A DNA stretch of 9,028 nt from JAKPCT01 sp029553165. GTDB taxonomy: Bacteria; Bacillota; UBA4882; UBA8346. The notes under the pieces were generated by a model. That model was not told the DNA's origin, did not search any database, and saw only the letters and a program-made list of their open reading frames with translations. Of this stretch, positions 1 through 6,517 are shown piece after piece. The translations under genes were made by a program, and so were the position numbers. The stretch lies in assembly GCA_035359995.1 (NCBI GenBank), contig DAORZT010000080.1:1-9028 (forward strand). The letters run 5' to 3'. Numbering within the stretch: the first letter of the stretch is position 1; each line of letters opens with the position of its first letter.

Positions 1-123
1 TAATTTTAGATCTTCAATGATGAAGTCTCGAAAATCTCTCGATAATTTAGCGTCTTCGAGTAACTCTGCCAGTTCTTCAAGTAATTTTCTAAGGTTAGGA
101 ATTTTCGTGAATTCCTGTTCCAT
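1..123 (-). CDS. N-terminal part of an unknown protein, cut by the left window edge
   Basis: An ATG at 121-123 is preceded by a near-perfect Shine-Dalgarno (AAAGGAGGTG, 131-140) seven bases away, and the frame stays open for 41 codons to the window edge. The visible peptide begins MEQEFTKIPNLRK and is rich in Leu, Glu and Asp (LLEELAELLED), so an amphipathic or coiled-coil helix is likely. There is no signal peptide or membrane segment. I do not recognise the family. It lies 158 bp downstream of the DUF3794 gene on the same strand, beyond that gene's terminator, so it is probably a separate transcription unit. The strong ribosome site is the main evidence that it is real. Confidence 0.7.
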   Translation of the reverse strand, partial: MEQEFTKIPNLRKLLEELAELLEDAKLSRDFRDFIIEDLKL

Positions 124-235
124 CGATCCCCACCTCCTTTTATGATAATTCATTTTACGAGGTATGATCGATAAATGAGATACTGCAGAAGACACTTTGA
201 TATCAAAAACTGAAAATTGTTATTAAAGACGATAT

Positions 236-263
236 AAAAAAAGCCGAGGCTTTAAACCTCGAC
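236..263 (-). terminator. Rho-independent terminator after the DUF3794 gene
   Basis: Read on the minus strand, GTCGAGG pairs with CCTCGGC across a 7-base loop (243-263), giving a 7-bp stem with one G-T pair. A run of seven T follows (242-236). It starts about 20 bp after the stop codon of the 282-806 gene, the expected place for an intrinsic terminator. Confidence 0.88.
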
Positions 264-281
264 CTAACAATTTATACTATT

Positions 282-806
282 TTAATAGCAACTACATCTT
301 TTAGCAGCATAACTTACTTTAGGATACAATTCAACATTTGTTACTACATCCAACTGGGTCCATTCTGACGCTTTGACTAATATATGAGCAACAATCTTTT
401 GATGGAGACATCCAGGAATACATTGTTTCGCAGGTGTTAAGAGATAGTCGACCTCAATGTCAAGTAAGTGATTTTGAACCTCTGTAAAAGCATTTGGTTT
501 AAATCCAGGAAGATCGACTGTCAGCATGAAAGGTATGTCTTCGGACAAAAATCTTAATCGATTTTCGGGATCAACATAAAATACTTCCTTCCGAATAATA
601 CCTTCTTTAACTATTTTATTATCAAATAAGCTATCACTGGATTTTAACAAGAATGCCTTAACTCTATCTATTTTGATTGCATTGATACAAGTAGAATTAT
701 CAAGTACCAATTGACCCACAGCTTCACCAACAACTTTTAAGACCTTAATCCGTTTAGTAGTAGTACAGAAGTGTTGACCATTGGATATTGAAGTATAGGC
801 TTTCAT
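282..806 (-). CDS. DUF3794 (SPOCS) domain protein
   Basis: A 174-residue protein whose central part (about residues 44-156) reads as a DUF3794/SPOCS domain. The marks are the block KEVFYVDPENRLRFLSEDIP (73-92), the VDLPG turn (97-101) and the LHQKIVAHILVKA strand pair (134-146). The family occurs in endospore formers; SPOCS domains are found in SipL, which carries a LysM domain and binds the coat protein SpoIVA. This protein has no LysM and no signal peptide, so it is not SipL itself and its partner is unknown. It has six cysteines (14, 40, 129, 133, 171, 173) and ends in Cys-Ser-Cys-Tyr, which could allow cross-linking. The start is set by GGAGGTGA (811-818) four bases before ATG. It forms its own unit between two hairpins, downstream of the coupling-protein operon. 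Confidence 0.85.
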   Translation of the reverse strand: MKAYTSISNGQHFCTTTKRIKVLKVVGEAVGQLVLDNSTCINAIKIDRVKAFLLKSSDSLFDNKIVKEGIIRKEVFYVDPENRLRFLSEDIPFMLTVDLPGFKPNAFTEVQNHLLDIEVDYLLTPAKQCIPGCLHQKIVAHILVKASEWTQLDVVTNVELYPKVSYAAKRCSCY

Positions 807-817
807 TACATCACCTC

Positions 818-838
818 CATCGGGTTTTACCCCTTGAT
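818..838. promoter_or_regulatory. Imperfect inverted repeat just upstream of the DUF3794 ribosome site
   Basis: CATCGGG (818-824) faces CCC..GATG (829-838) across a short AT-rich centre, directly next to the Shine-Dalgarno at 811-818. It could be an operator or a small mRNA hairpin that affects access to the ribosome site. The pairing is imperfect, so this is tentative. Confidence 0.25.
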
Positions 839-898
839 GTATCTTATAATTTTATTTTGATCCGGGAACCTGCAAATTGAATAAAATTTACAGGGACT

Positions 899-967
899 TC
901 AGTTGATGTAATCTTTAATTCCATCTATCCCAACACAAGCACCTAAAAGACCTCCATGATTATTCAT
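899..967 (-). CDS. Possible 22-residue small ORF or gene remnant
   Basis: On the minus strand an ATG at 965-967 opens a frame for MNNHGGLLGACVGIDGIKDY followed by two residues and TGA. The same frame is open upstream of the ATG for about 25 codons. A +1 step at the TGA (skipping its T) would continue as EVPVNFIQFAGSRIKIKL to a TAA. No good Shine-Dalgarno precedes the ATG. It lies between the terminator of the coupling-protein operon and the DUF3794 gene. It may be a small peptide gene, a leader, or a decayed gene. I do not recognise it. Confidence 0.25.
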   Translation of the reverse strand: MNNHGGLLGACVGIDGIKDYIN

Positions 968-985
968 AAGTCGCCTGTCTTCTTT

Positions 986-1020
986 CTGTCTATTATCATT
1001 ATAGTATAACTGGTAGACAG
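986..1020. promoter_or_regulatory. Inverted repeat flanking minus-strand -10-like boxes
   Basis: CTGTCTA (986-992) and TAGACAG (1014-1020) are perfect 7-bp inverted arms around a 21-bp spacer. Within the spacer the minus strand holds TATACT (1008-1003) and TATAAT (1003-998), both usable -10 boxes; no good -35 is visible. A further direct CTGTCT lies at 975-980, eleven bases (one helical turn) from the first arm. Such an arrangement would suit a repressor site over a promoter for the downstream minus-strand DUF3794 region. Function is inferred. Confidence 0.35.
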
Positions 1021-1026
1021 TAAAAT

Positions 1027-1047
1027 AGGGTGATTTTTAATCACCCT
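1027..1047. terminator. Hairpin terminator after the coupling-protein gene
   Basis: AGGGTGATT (1027-1035) pairs perfectly with AATCACCCT (1039-1047) around a 3-base loop. On the minus strand it is followed by ATTTTAC, a short, weak T-tract. It lies about 40 bp after the stop of the 1087-2883 gene, so it most likely ends the M23/coupling-protein operon. Confidence 0.7.
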
Positions 1048-1086
1048 GTAGACTGGAGGCTTTCATTTTTGATTTTCAATCGCTTT

Positions 1087-2883
1087 TCAAGCCATCTCCT
1101 CATCAATATTAAATTTCTTCATGATGAAGTAGTCAGTATGAGTTGGATAAAAGATCTTGGGAATTTTGATTCTGGAAACTCCAAAGTTCGATATGCGAAG
1201 AATTGCTTCTAAATTCGGCAAACTCTGAAACTCCGTTGCCAGGATCAGCCTTTCGGTCTTCTCTTGCTCGGAGATTCCCCTACTTCCTCCATATTTAGTC
1301 GGGGCAACCTGGCGCGACTCAACATTCTTAACAACCTGCCGTTCCCCGATTGCTTTACTGATAAATTCAGCTGTTTCAGGTTCATTGACTCTTAAAATAA
1401 AGTTGGTATTAAAGTTATTAAAAAATGTCTTGGCGTTACTGTGCCCATAAGTATCTTCAATTCGGCCAATATCCTGATTCGCACAGATAATACTTGCGCC
1501 TTTGGAAGCACCGACCGTCAGTAAATTAAGTAACGAATCTAAGCGGTACAACGAACCAATCTCATCCAGCACAAAGAAGATCCGCCGGTCTAACTTATCA
1601 TGTAAGGAGAGCGTTTCACGAATAATTGTATCAATCGCAAAAGTCATCAATGGTTTGAAAATTTCGGAATAATTTACAATGTTCAGTAAGAAAAGATTCC
1701 CGGTCCGATTTTCGTCACGAATGTATTTCCGAAGCGAAAAAGTACCATCAATATCAACTAAATACCGGAAAAACTGGATTCGTTCCTGGACAATCGAGAG
1801 GATGGTACTTGCTTGGTTAGTTTCGCCTTTTTCAATATGTTTAAGGGCTGACTTCTCTCCCAACGGCAACTCTTCAAGACAAGCCTTCATATCATCCAGA
1901 TTTAGCGAGAAGAAATCCCACAGATCACGATTGGTTGTCCGTCCTGTCCTTTTCAGGAAGATCAAACCCATCCGGAAAACATCACGGGCACAGTTATACC
2001 AATATTCGTCCCGGGTATCGGTAGCTGTATATAAGCTTTTGGCTACTGTATCAAAATCAGGATAGGATTCAATCTCATTAAAGATATTCCAACCAACAGA
2101 ACGCGAATCATAAGGGTAGAAGATGATATCCCTGCTTGGATCATAATGTTTGCTAACAAACTCGCCCTTCAAATCATATAAAATAATTTTATCCCGAGTA
2201 CCATAGTTAGCTGAACGTTCATTAATCTGTCTGATCATCTGGTTGAGTAAAACACCTTTTCCGGTACGGGTTGCGCCTAACACCAAAAAGTGGCTGGTTT
2301 CCATTTCAAACGGGATCATTGTTTCACCAATTATAATATTGGGAACAGTCCGTCCTTCCTGTTTTACTTTCTCCTTTAATTTTTCATTGAGCTTTTCAAT
2401 TGGAATAAAATCAGTTCCCCGAATAAACTTCTCATTTGCTGAAGCGCGGGACTTTTTAACAAAATACAATACGTAAAACAAGCAAAGAAAGTAAGCAAAG
2501 AATGAATACCTAAGCGCCTCTCCAAACTTCACCTGCGTATTCGCAAAAGCATTATTTGTCCAGCGATCCATATAGTAACGATAACGTTTCCAAGAAACCC
2601 GCCGGGCGCCACGAAAAAATCGCACTTCATCCTGATTTAAGGCAACATAGGGAGTACCCAATTTAAGCGCCGCTTGGAGATTTAGTGAATATCTCAAAAA
2701 CTGGTCTCCGGTTACCCGGACACCGGCAATTTCATTTGCTTGTAAGCTTTTAAATGATGGTACAAACAATATTAACAGCAATGCAAGTTGCAGTAACAGC
2801 CCCAAAAACAATGAAGTAAAAAACAATTTAAAATACATTTTGACATCAGCCAGAAACGTTTCATGGCTTTGGTACCCGCTCAT
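1087..2883 (-). CDS. VirD4/TraG/TraD-type type IV secretion coupling ATPase
   Basis: A 598-residue coupling protein of the kind that links DNA or protein substrates to a type IV secretion channel, acting as a membrane-bound hexameric ATPase. Two N-terminal membrane helices (about 18-42 and 125-142) flank a roughly 80-residue external loop. The ATPase domain has Walker A GATRTGKG (203-210), which ends in Gly rather than Ser/Thr as in the TraG/VirD4 branch; the block ILYDLKGEFV (234-243); Walker B FFVLDEIGSL (436-445) with Asp440-Glu441; and the GASIICANQD stretch (461-470) with a conserved Gln. The length lies between TrwB (about 507) and F TraD (about 717). GGAGG (2890-2894) six bases before ATG sets the start. 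It is the second gene of an operon with the M23 peptidase (21 bp gap). I cannot see a relaxase or other channel genes, so the exact system is open. Confidence 0.92.
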   Translation of the reverse strand: MSGYQSHETFLADVKMYFKLFFTSLFLGLLLQLALLLILFVPSFKSLQANEIAGVRVTGDQFLRYSLNLQAALKLGTPYVALNQDEVRFFRGARRVSWKRYRYYMDRWTNNAFANTQVKFGEALRYSFFAYFLCLFYVLYFVKKSRASANEKFIRGTDFIPIEKLNEKLKEKVKQEGRTVPNIIIGETMIPFEMETSHFLVLGATRTGKGVLLNQMIRQINERSANYGTRDKIILYDLKGEFVSKHYDPSRDIIFYPYDSRSVGWNIFNEIESYPDFDTVAKSLYTATDTRDEYWYNCARDVFRMGLIFLKRTGRTTNRDLWDFFSLNLDDMKACLEELPLGEKSALKHIEKGETNQASTILSIVQERIQFFRYLVDIDGTFSLRKYIRDENRTGNLFLLNIVNYSEIFKPLMTFAIDTIIRETLSLHDKLDRRIFFVLDEIGSLYRLDSLLNLLTVGASKGASIICANQDIGRIEDTYGHSNAKTFFNNFNTNFILRVNEPETAEFISKAIGERQVVKNVESRQVAPTKYGGSRGISEQEKTERLILATEFQSLPNLEAILRISNFGVSRIKIPKIFYPTHTDYFIMKKFNIDEEMA

Positions 2884-2904
2884 CCTAATCCTCCCTCAAA
2901 ACCA

Positions 2905-3468
2905 CTAAAAACTAAATCTAATCCCGCTATTCTCATAATTTTCTTCATTTTCTTTACTCTCTTCATTCTCTTTATTCTCTTCATTTTCTTTATTCTCTTT
3001 AGGTTCTTTTTTCACTATAATTTCTTTTTTCTCTTTCTTCCAAATATCCAACGGATTAACATACTTCCCGTCGACCCAGTATTCCAAATGGAGATGGGGT
3101 CCGGTTGACACTCCGGTACTGCCCACAGTAGCAATAATCTCACCTGCTTTAACAACCTGTCCTACCACAACTTTCAATTCATTACAATGGCCATATAAAG
3201 TGTAGCGGTTATTGGCATGACGAAGAATCACAGCATTCCCATATCCGCCGCGTACATCCGCCCAAACTACATTACCATCAAATAATGCTACAATCGGCGT
3301 GCCTTGTTGAGCCGGAATATCAATCCCAGCGTGAAAATGCCATTTCTTCGATATCGGATGAATACGCCATCCAAACGGTGAAGAGACATAAAAAGCACTG
3401 CTTTTCAGTGGCACAATACTTAAAATCAACATCAACAACAATAAAATAACTAATCTCTTTTTCAACAT
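2905..3468 (-). CDS. Exported M23-family (LytM-type) peptidoglycan endopeptidase
   Basis: A 187-residue protein with a signal peptide (1-25: Lys-rich start, long Leu/Ile core, then SSA) and a compact M23 domain (about 26-143). Zinc ligands His46 and Asp50 (HFHAGID), the GH motif His94 (LYGHC), and the HLH motif His125/His127 (GPHLHLEY) are all present, so it should be an active zinc endopeptidase cutting peptide cross-links outside the membrane. The C-terminal tail (about 155-180) is a charged Lys/Glu/Asn repeat made by an 18-bp DNA repeat. The Shine-Dalgarno is modest (AGAGG, 3475-3479). It precedes the coupling ATPase by 21 bp, which suggests it opens the cell wall for a conjugation channel, as dedicated hydrolases do in Gram-positive systems. 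A general housekeeping role is possible but less likely given that operon. Confidence 0.9.
   Translation of the reverse strand: MLKKRLVILLLLMLILSIVPLKSSAFYVSSPFGWRIHPISKKWHFHAGIDIPAQQGTPIVALFDGNVVWADVRGGYGNAVILRHANNRYTLYGHCNELKVVVGQVVKAGEIIATVGSTGVSTGPHLHLEYWVDGKYVNPLDIWKKEKKEIIVKKEPKENKENEENKENEESKENEENYENSGIRFSF
2942..2995. repeat. Three tandem 18-bp units in the M23 gene tail
   Basis: Units at 2942-2959, 2960-2977 and 2978-2995 follow TCTTCATTTTCTTTACTC with one or two changes each. They encode a 6-residue unit of the type ENKENE in the C-terminal tail of the peptidase. Copy number could vary between strains by slippage without breaking the frame. Confidence 0.85.
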
Positions 3469-3512
3469 GCAAAACCTCTGGTATTAAAAATTAATGTAAT
3501 CTTACCATTTAT

Positions 3513-3518
3513 ATTATA
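3513..3518 (-). promoter_or_regulatory. Candidate -10 box for the M23/coupling-protein operon
   Basis: On the minus strand a perfect TATAAT (3518-3513, preceded by GGT) lies 45 bp upstream of the M23 start codon. A matching -35 is weak: TTTATT at 18 bp is the best candidate. No other promoter-like signal is as good in this gap, but AT-rich DNA yields such boxes by chance. Confidence 0.45.
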
Positions 3519-3581
3519 ACCTATCTAAATCTTAGTAATAAATCAAATTTTGAAATTAATAACATATCACTTTTAGAGAAG

Positions 3582-3600
3582 AAAAAAGCTCATTAAGAGC
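3582..3600 (-). terminator. Possible weak terminator after the IS-disrupted gene
   Basis: On the minus strand GCTC-TTAAT-GAGC (3600-3588) is followed directly by six T (3587-3582). The stem is only 4 bp, so efficiency would be low. It lies about 210 bp after the stop of the 3809 gene. The rest of the 340-bp gap 3469-3808 is very AT-rich and holds no gene I can support. Confidence 0.35.
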
Positions 3601-4424
3601 ATCGTTTTAACTAACATATAAAAGTTATTTATCTGATGAAAAAAATACTTTAAAACCATTTGCTTAATAAAATTTTTAAATCATAACGTGATTAACTGTT
3701 TTAATCAAATATGACATTAACACTCTTTTAATATATCCCATTAATTGGCATAAATCAACATTAAATTACTATTTTTCACAGTTTAGCGATTTTAGATATT
3801 TGATTTAATTAACTCTTTTTTGAACTCTCTATTTGCTCCAGGAACACTCCAATTGGTGGAATATTAACAATATGATAACTCCCAACATTGGTTTCATTAT
3901 AAACTTTAAGCACCAAGTTAAATTTTAAAGGTTCATCCAGAGGAATCCACCTACCAATTATCTCATTTCTGTAATTAATTCTTGGTAAATAAACAGTTCT
4001 GGAAATAGTTTGTCCGGGAGCAAAGATATTATCAGGGGTATTTAAGGTATTAGCATCAGCATATTTCATTCCATCCAGAAAAGGTACTCCCGAAAACTCC
4101 CCCACACTTATCGCTGATTCACACCAACGAATGATTCTCACTTTATTGGAAGTATTTTTGATACTTATATTAAACCCAATTACTTCAATTATCCACTTAT
4201 TCGAAGAAAGCATTTTTGACTCTCGAAAGGCGAAATATCCACTAGCATCCTTAACGCCATCACTAGAATATATCCTATCTTTTACGTAACGTATACTATC
4301 GATATTGATAACAAGACCATTATTTAAAACTGTCTCTTGGGGAGTATCACCAACAAATCCAAAACAGCTATTCACATCCTTTACAACTGGAAGTTTAGTA
4401 GATTTGCTCTTTGCCAATGAAACC

Positions 4425-4427
4425 GGA
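4425..4427. repeat. Target-site duplication GGA, left copy
   Basis: GGA directly abuts the IS end at 4428 and matches GGA at 5696-5698. Three base pairs is a usual target duplication for IS3 elements, and deleting one copy restores the host reading frame. Confidence 0.85.
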
Positions 4428-4462
4428 TGGGCTTCCCCCGATAAATTAGACACAAAGTTAAG
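4428..4462. repeat. Terminal inverted repeat of the IS, orfB end
   Basis: TGGGCTTCCCCCGAT...AGACAC...AGTTAAG matches the other end at 26 of 35 positions. The shared cores are CTTCCCCCGAT, AGACAC and AGTTAAG. The stop codon of orfB (4458-4460) lies inside it. Confidence 0.9.
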
Positions 4463-5330
4463 CACTTTTTCTTTGCTTTTCGAAGTTTTCCGGTGTCATA
4501 CTATTAATAGCAGAATGACGGCGGTTTCGATTATAATCAATCTCAATAAACTCAAAGATTTCACGTTTAGCTTGAGCTCTTGATAGATATATTTTACCGT
4601 TGATACATTCGGTTTTTAAAGTGCTAAAAAAGCTTTCCATTACAGCGTTATCCCAACAATTTCCTTTACGACTCATTGAACAAACTATATGATGCTTCTT
4701 TAATAATTTCTGATAAGCTTTACATGCGTATTGAACCCCACGATCGGAGTGATGGATCAGCCGTTTGAGAGGCCTACGCCGTTGAATAGCCATCTTTAAT
4801 GCTGCAATTACTAGATCTGTAGTCATAGTCTTTGACATTGACCATCCGATGATTTTACGAGAATATAAATCCATAACGGCAGCTAGATATAACCATCCTT
4901 CAAAGGTTCTAATATATGTAATATCAGCAACCCAAACTCGATTTGGCATATCAACTTTAAACTGCCGGTTTAACAGGTTTGGAGCTACTGTATAATCATG
5001 TTTAGAATTTGTTGTTACTTTAAATTGCCGTTTATGCCGAGCACGTATTCCCAGTTCATGCATAAGCCGTTCTACTCGTTTCTTACTACACCGGATCCCC
5101 ATATCTCGTAATTCGTCATGAATCCGGGGGCTACCATATCGTTTTTTATGCTTGATAAAAATGGCCAGGATCTTTTCTTTCAGTTTTTGGTCTTGCTTTT
5201 TTCGAGGACTTTCGCCTTGTTTACACCATTGATAATAACCGCTCCGCGAGACATTTAGGATATGGCACATCTTCACAATGCTATAGTGTTTATATTCTTT
5301 AGCAGTCTCGTGGATAACCCCATATTTCAT
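4458..5330 (-). CDS. IS3-family transposase OrfB (DDE catalytic subunit)
   Basis: A 290-residue integrase-like catalytic protein with an IS3-type HTH_21 region near 45-105 (YGSPRIHDEL at 65-74) and a DDE core: Asp136 in VADITYI, Asp196 in HHSDRG and Glu232 in MESFFSTLKTE, with 35 residues between the second Asp and Glu and Lys239 seven after Glu. This is the classic DD(35)E layout. The ATG overlaps the orfA stop as ATGA (5327-5330), and the frame is also open upstream to the slippery run at 5359-5366, so the working transposase should be the OrfAB fusion made by -1 frameshifting. Catalytic residues and length look normal. Confidence 0.95.
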   Translation of the reverse strand: MKYGVIHETAKEYKHYSIVKMCHILNVSRSGYYQWCKQGESPRKKQDQKLKEKILAIFIKHKKRYGSPRIHDELRDMGIRCSKKRVERLMHELGIRARHKRQFKVTTNSKHDYTVAPNLLNRQFKVDMPNRVWVADITYIRTFEGWLYLAAVMDLYSRKIIGWSMSKTMTTDLVIAALKMAIQRRRPLKRLIHHSDRGVQYACKAYQKLLKKHHIVCSMSRKGNCWDNAVMESFFSTLKTECINGKIYLSRAQAKREIFEFIEIDYNRNRRHSAINSMTPENFEKQRKSA

Positions 5331-5629
5331 TTCTGGGGTTTGGAGAAGATGGCCACCGCTTTTTTTAAGATATCACGCTCCATGGTGACGGTTAGAAGTT
5401 CTTCTTTGAGACGGCGGTTTTCTTCTTCTAAATCAGTTCCTGGTTGACGGTTGCCATGGCCTGGAAAGCTGTTAGCTCCGGCTTCACGAAGTTCTTTCTT
5501 CCAACGCCAAAGATTATTTTCCCGGATTCCCAAATCTTTGGCAATTTCTCTAACACTTTTACCACTGGTTTCAATAAGTAACACCGCTTGTTCTTTGAAT
5601 TCTTTAGTATATCCCCGACGTTCTGTCAT
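5327..5629 (-). CDS. IS3-family transposase OrfA (DNA-binding subunit)
   Basis: I choose the ATG at 5627-5629 because AAGGAG lies nine bases upstream; the frame is open further, into the inverted repeat, but without a ribosome site. The 100-residue product has the Tnp_1 helix-turn-helix (about 8-50: YTKEFKEQAV, then SVREIAKDLGI and NNLWRWKKEL) and a C-terminal leucine-zipper-like helix (about 66-92: EEENRRLKEELL) used for dimerisation and for pairing with OrfAB. It binds the terminal repeats. It ends in a 4-bp ATGA overlap with orfB. Confidence 0.93.
   Translation of the reverse strand: MTERRGYTKEFKEQAVLLIETSGKSVREIAKDLGIRENNLWRWKKELREAGANSFPGHGNRQPGTDLEEENRRLKEELLTVTMERDILKKAVAIFSKPQK
5359..5366 (-). 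other. A7G slippery site for -1 frameshifting between orfA and orfB
   Basis: In the orfA frame the minus strand reads TTA AAA AAA GCG, that is A-AAA-AAA followed by G, a usual IS3-family slippery run. After a -1 slip the frame reads through SGGHLLQTPE directly into orfB without a stop. The stop of orfA follows 30 bases after the run. Confidence 0.8.
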
Positions 5630-5660
5630 TGCACTCAGCTCCTTATTTTTAATTTTATCT

Positions 5661-5695
5661 CTTAACTGAGTGTCTGGCAAATCGGGGGAAGATCA
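5661..5695. repeat. Terminal inverted repeat of the IS, orfA end
   Basis: Read inward on the minus strand it begins TGATCTTCCCCCGAT and ends AGTTAAG, matching the 4428-4462 end with nine mismatches. The outer tip differs (TGATC against TGGGC), so the two ends are not equal at the cleavage site. Confidence 0.9.
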
Positions 5696-5698
5696 GGA
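5696..5698. repeat. Target-site duplication GGA, right copy
   Basis: Second copy of the 3-bp target, directly abutting the IS end at 5695. Confidence 0.85.
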
Positions 5699-5803
5699 AT
5701 CTCAAATGTTAGTAATAACATAAAAACCATGGTAACAATTATATATTTACTATTTTTATTCACTTATAACACCTCGCTATTCAACTTTAAAATCCTATCT
5801 TTT

Positions 5804-6517
5804 TCACAAAATCAATTTAATCGGGGGACATTTAACATGATTAATCGATACTTTCCCATATTGATCAAAAATTTTTAGTTGTAACTCAATTTTTATATCA
5901 CCATATTCCATAATTGGTTCACCTACAATAAAATACTCCGGATAATCTTCATAGGTATATACCATAGAATCTGTCCAATAATCATAATAACTATTAACAA
6001 CCCGTTTCTTCATAACATAATTAGTCCGCGGAATGTAGATAACTTTGGTAATAGTTTGTCCCGGTATAATCACAGTATCAGGGGTAACAGGCTTATTAGC
6101 ATCTTCAAACTGTACTTCTCCTAATAAGGGGATTCTTACCAGATCATTCAGCTTAAAAAGCGATTCGCGCCAGCGGATTATCATTATTTTGTTAGTTTCA
6201 TTTTTAAAACTAACCCGCATCCCTTTCACTGACAAATAACAATAATATTTGGTTGAAAGAAGCGTCGACTTTTTGTGTTGATAATTATAATGATATTCGG
6301 TTATTGGATTTCGAAAATACAATAAGATTCCATTGTTAAGTTTTAAAGCCTCATTGGGATCACAATAAAATGCAACTTTGGACATATATTTCTCAATTTC
6401 ATCTCGAAGCACTTCAAATCTGACATTAGTATTCGCATTAGCAATAGGAATCTTATACGAGCAGATCATAATATTTACTAAAGCAACAATTACGAATATA
6501 GTCTTTTTAAATGTCAT
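5804..6517 (-). CDS. Exported protein of unknown family, intact paralogue of the IS-disrupted gene
   Basis: A 237-residue protein with a signal peptide (about 1-28: MTFKK, hydrophobic core 7-20, ANA near 26-28), so it acts outside the membrane. No lipobox is evident. Blocks shared with the disrupted neighbour are LNNG (60-63), SFKNETNKIMIIRWRES (103-119), EDAN (138-141), TPD (145-147), PGQTI (152-156), YIPRTNY (161-167) and a final CPPI. The pattern of alternating strands suggests a beta-sandwich, possibly a binding domain. Unlike its paralogue it carries a Tyr-rich insert (about 171-197). GGAGGGG (6525-6531) seven bases before ATG fixes the start. The paralogue's GTG begins 40 bp downstream, so the two probably arose by tandem duplication and were co-transcribed. 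I do not recognise the function. Confidence 0.75.
   Translation of the reverse strand: MTFKKTIFVIVALVNIMICSYKIPIANANTNVRFEVLRDEIEKYMSKVAFYCDPNEALKLNNGILLYFRNPITEYHYNYQHKKSTLLSTKYYCYLSVKGMRVSFKNETNKIMIIRWRESLFKLNDLVRIPLLGEVQFEDANKPVTPDTVIIPGQTITKVIYIPRTNYVMKKRVVNSYYDYWTDSMVYTYEDYPEYFIVGEPIMEYGDIKIELQLKIFDQYGKVSINHVKCPPIKLIL

Larger units (their letters stand above)
4428..5695 (-). mobile_element. Complete IS3-family (IS3 group) insertion sequence, 1268 bp
   Basis: The element starts TGATCTTCCCCCGAT on the minus strand at 5695 and ends GGGGGAAGCCCA at 4428, with imperfect terminal inverted repeats of 35 bp. It carries the overlapping orfA and orfB of the family, an A7 slippery run, and 3-bp GGA direct repeats on both sides. 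Length, TG...CA termini and target size all fit the IS3 family. Both reading frames look intact, so it may still be mobile. It lies in the same orientation as the gene it interrupts. Confidence 0.95.
3809..5763 (-). pseudogene. Exported protein of unknown family, interrupted in its signal-peptide region by an IS3-group element
   Basis: The 5' piece starts at GTG 5761-5763 with Shine-Dalgarno GAGGTG (5770-5775) and encodes MNKNSKYIIVTMVFMLLLTF up to the insertion at 5696. The 3' piece runs from 4427 to the stop at 3809. Removing 4428-5695 plus one GGA target copy rejoins the two in one frame of 227 residues, broken at Pro23; the restored sequence has a normal signal peptide ending near PVSLA. 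The mature part is a paralogue of the 5804-6517 product, sharing LNNG, IIRWxES, DAN, TPD, PGQTI and YLPRxNY. As it stands, a GTG at 4465 inside the IS end could start a 218-codon hybrid, but it has no clear ribosome site and no signal peptide, so the gene is probably inactive. Function is unknown. It lies 40 bp after its paralogue and was probably co-transcribed with it. Confidence 0.85.

Noticed and set aside
892..901. AGGGACTTCA shared with 6670-6679 as a dispersed repeat
   Set aside because: A single 10-base match is expected many times by chance in 9 kb, and the flanks align only loosely.
2863..3108. Plus-strand 81-codon frame rich in Phe and Ile that looks like membrane segments
   Set aside because: It is the antisense shadow of the Lys/Glu/Asn repeat tail of the M23 gene; there is no ribosome site, and the minus-strand gene is clearly real.
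3809..4465. A stand-alone 218-codon gene starting at GTG 4465
   Set aside because: The first 13 codons are the inverted repeat of the IS. The true 5' end lies at 5763 beyond the IS, shown by the frame-perfect junction and the target duplication.
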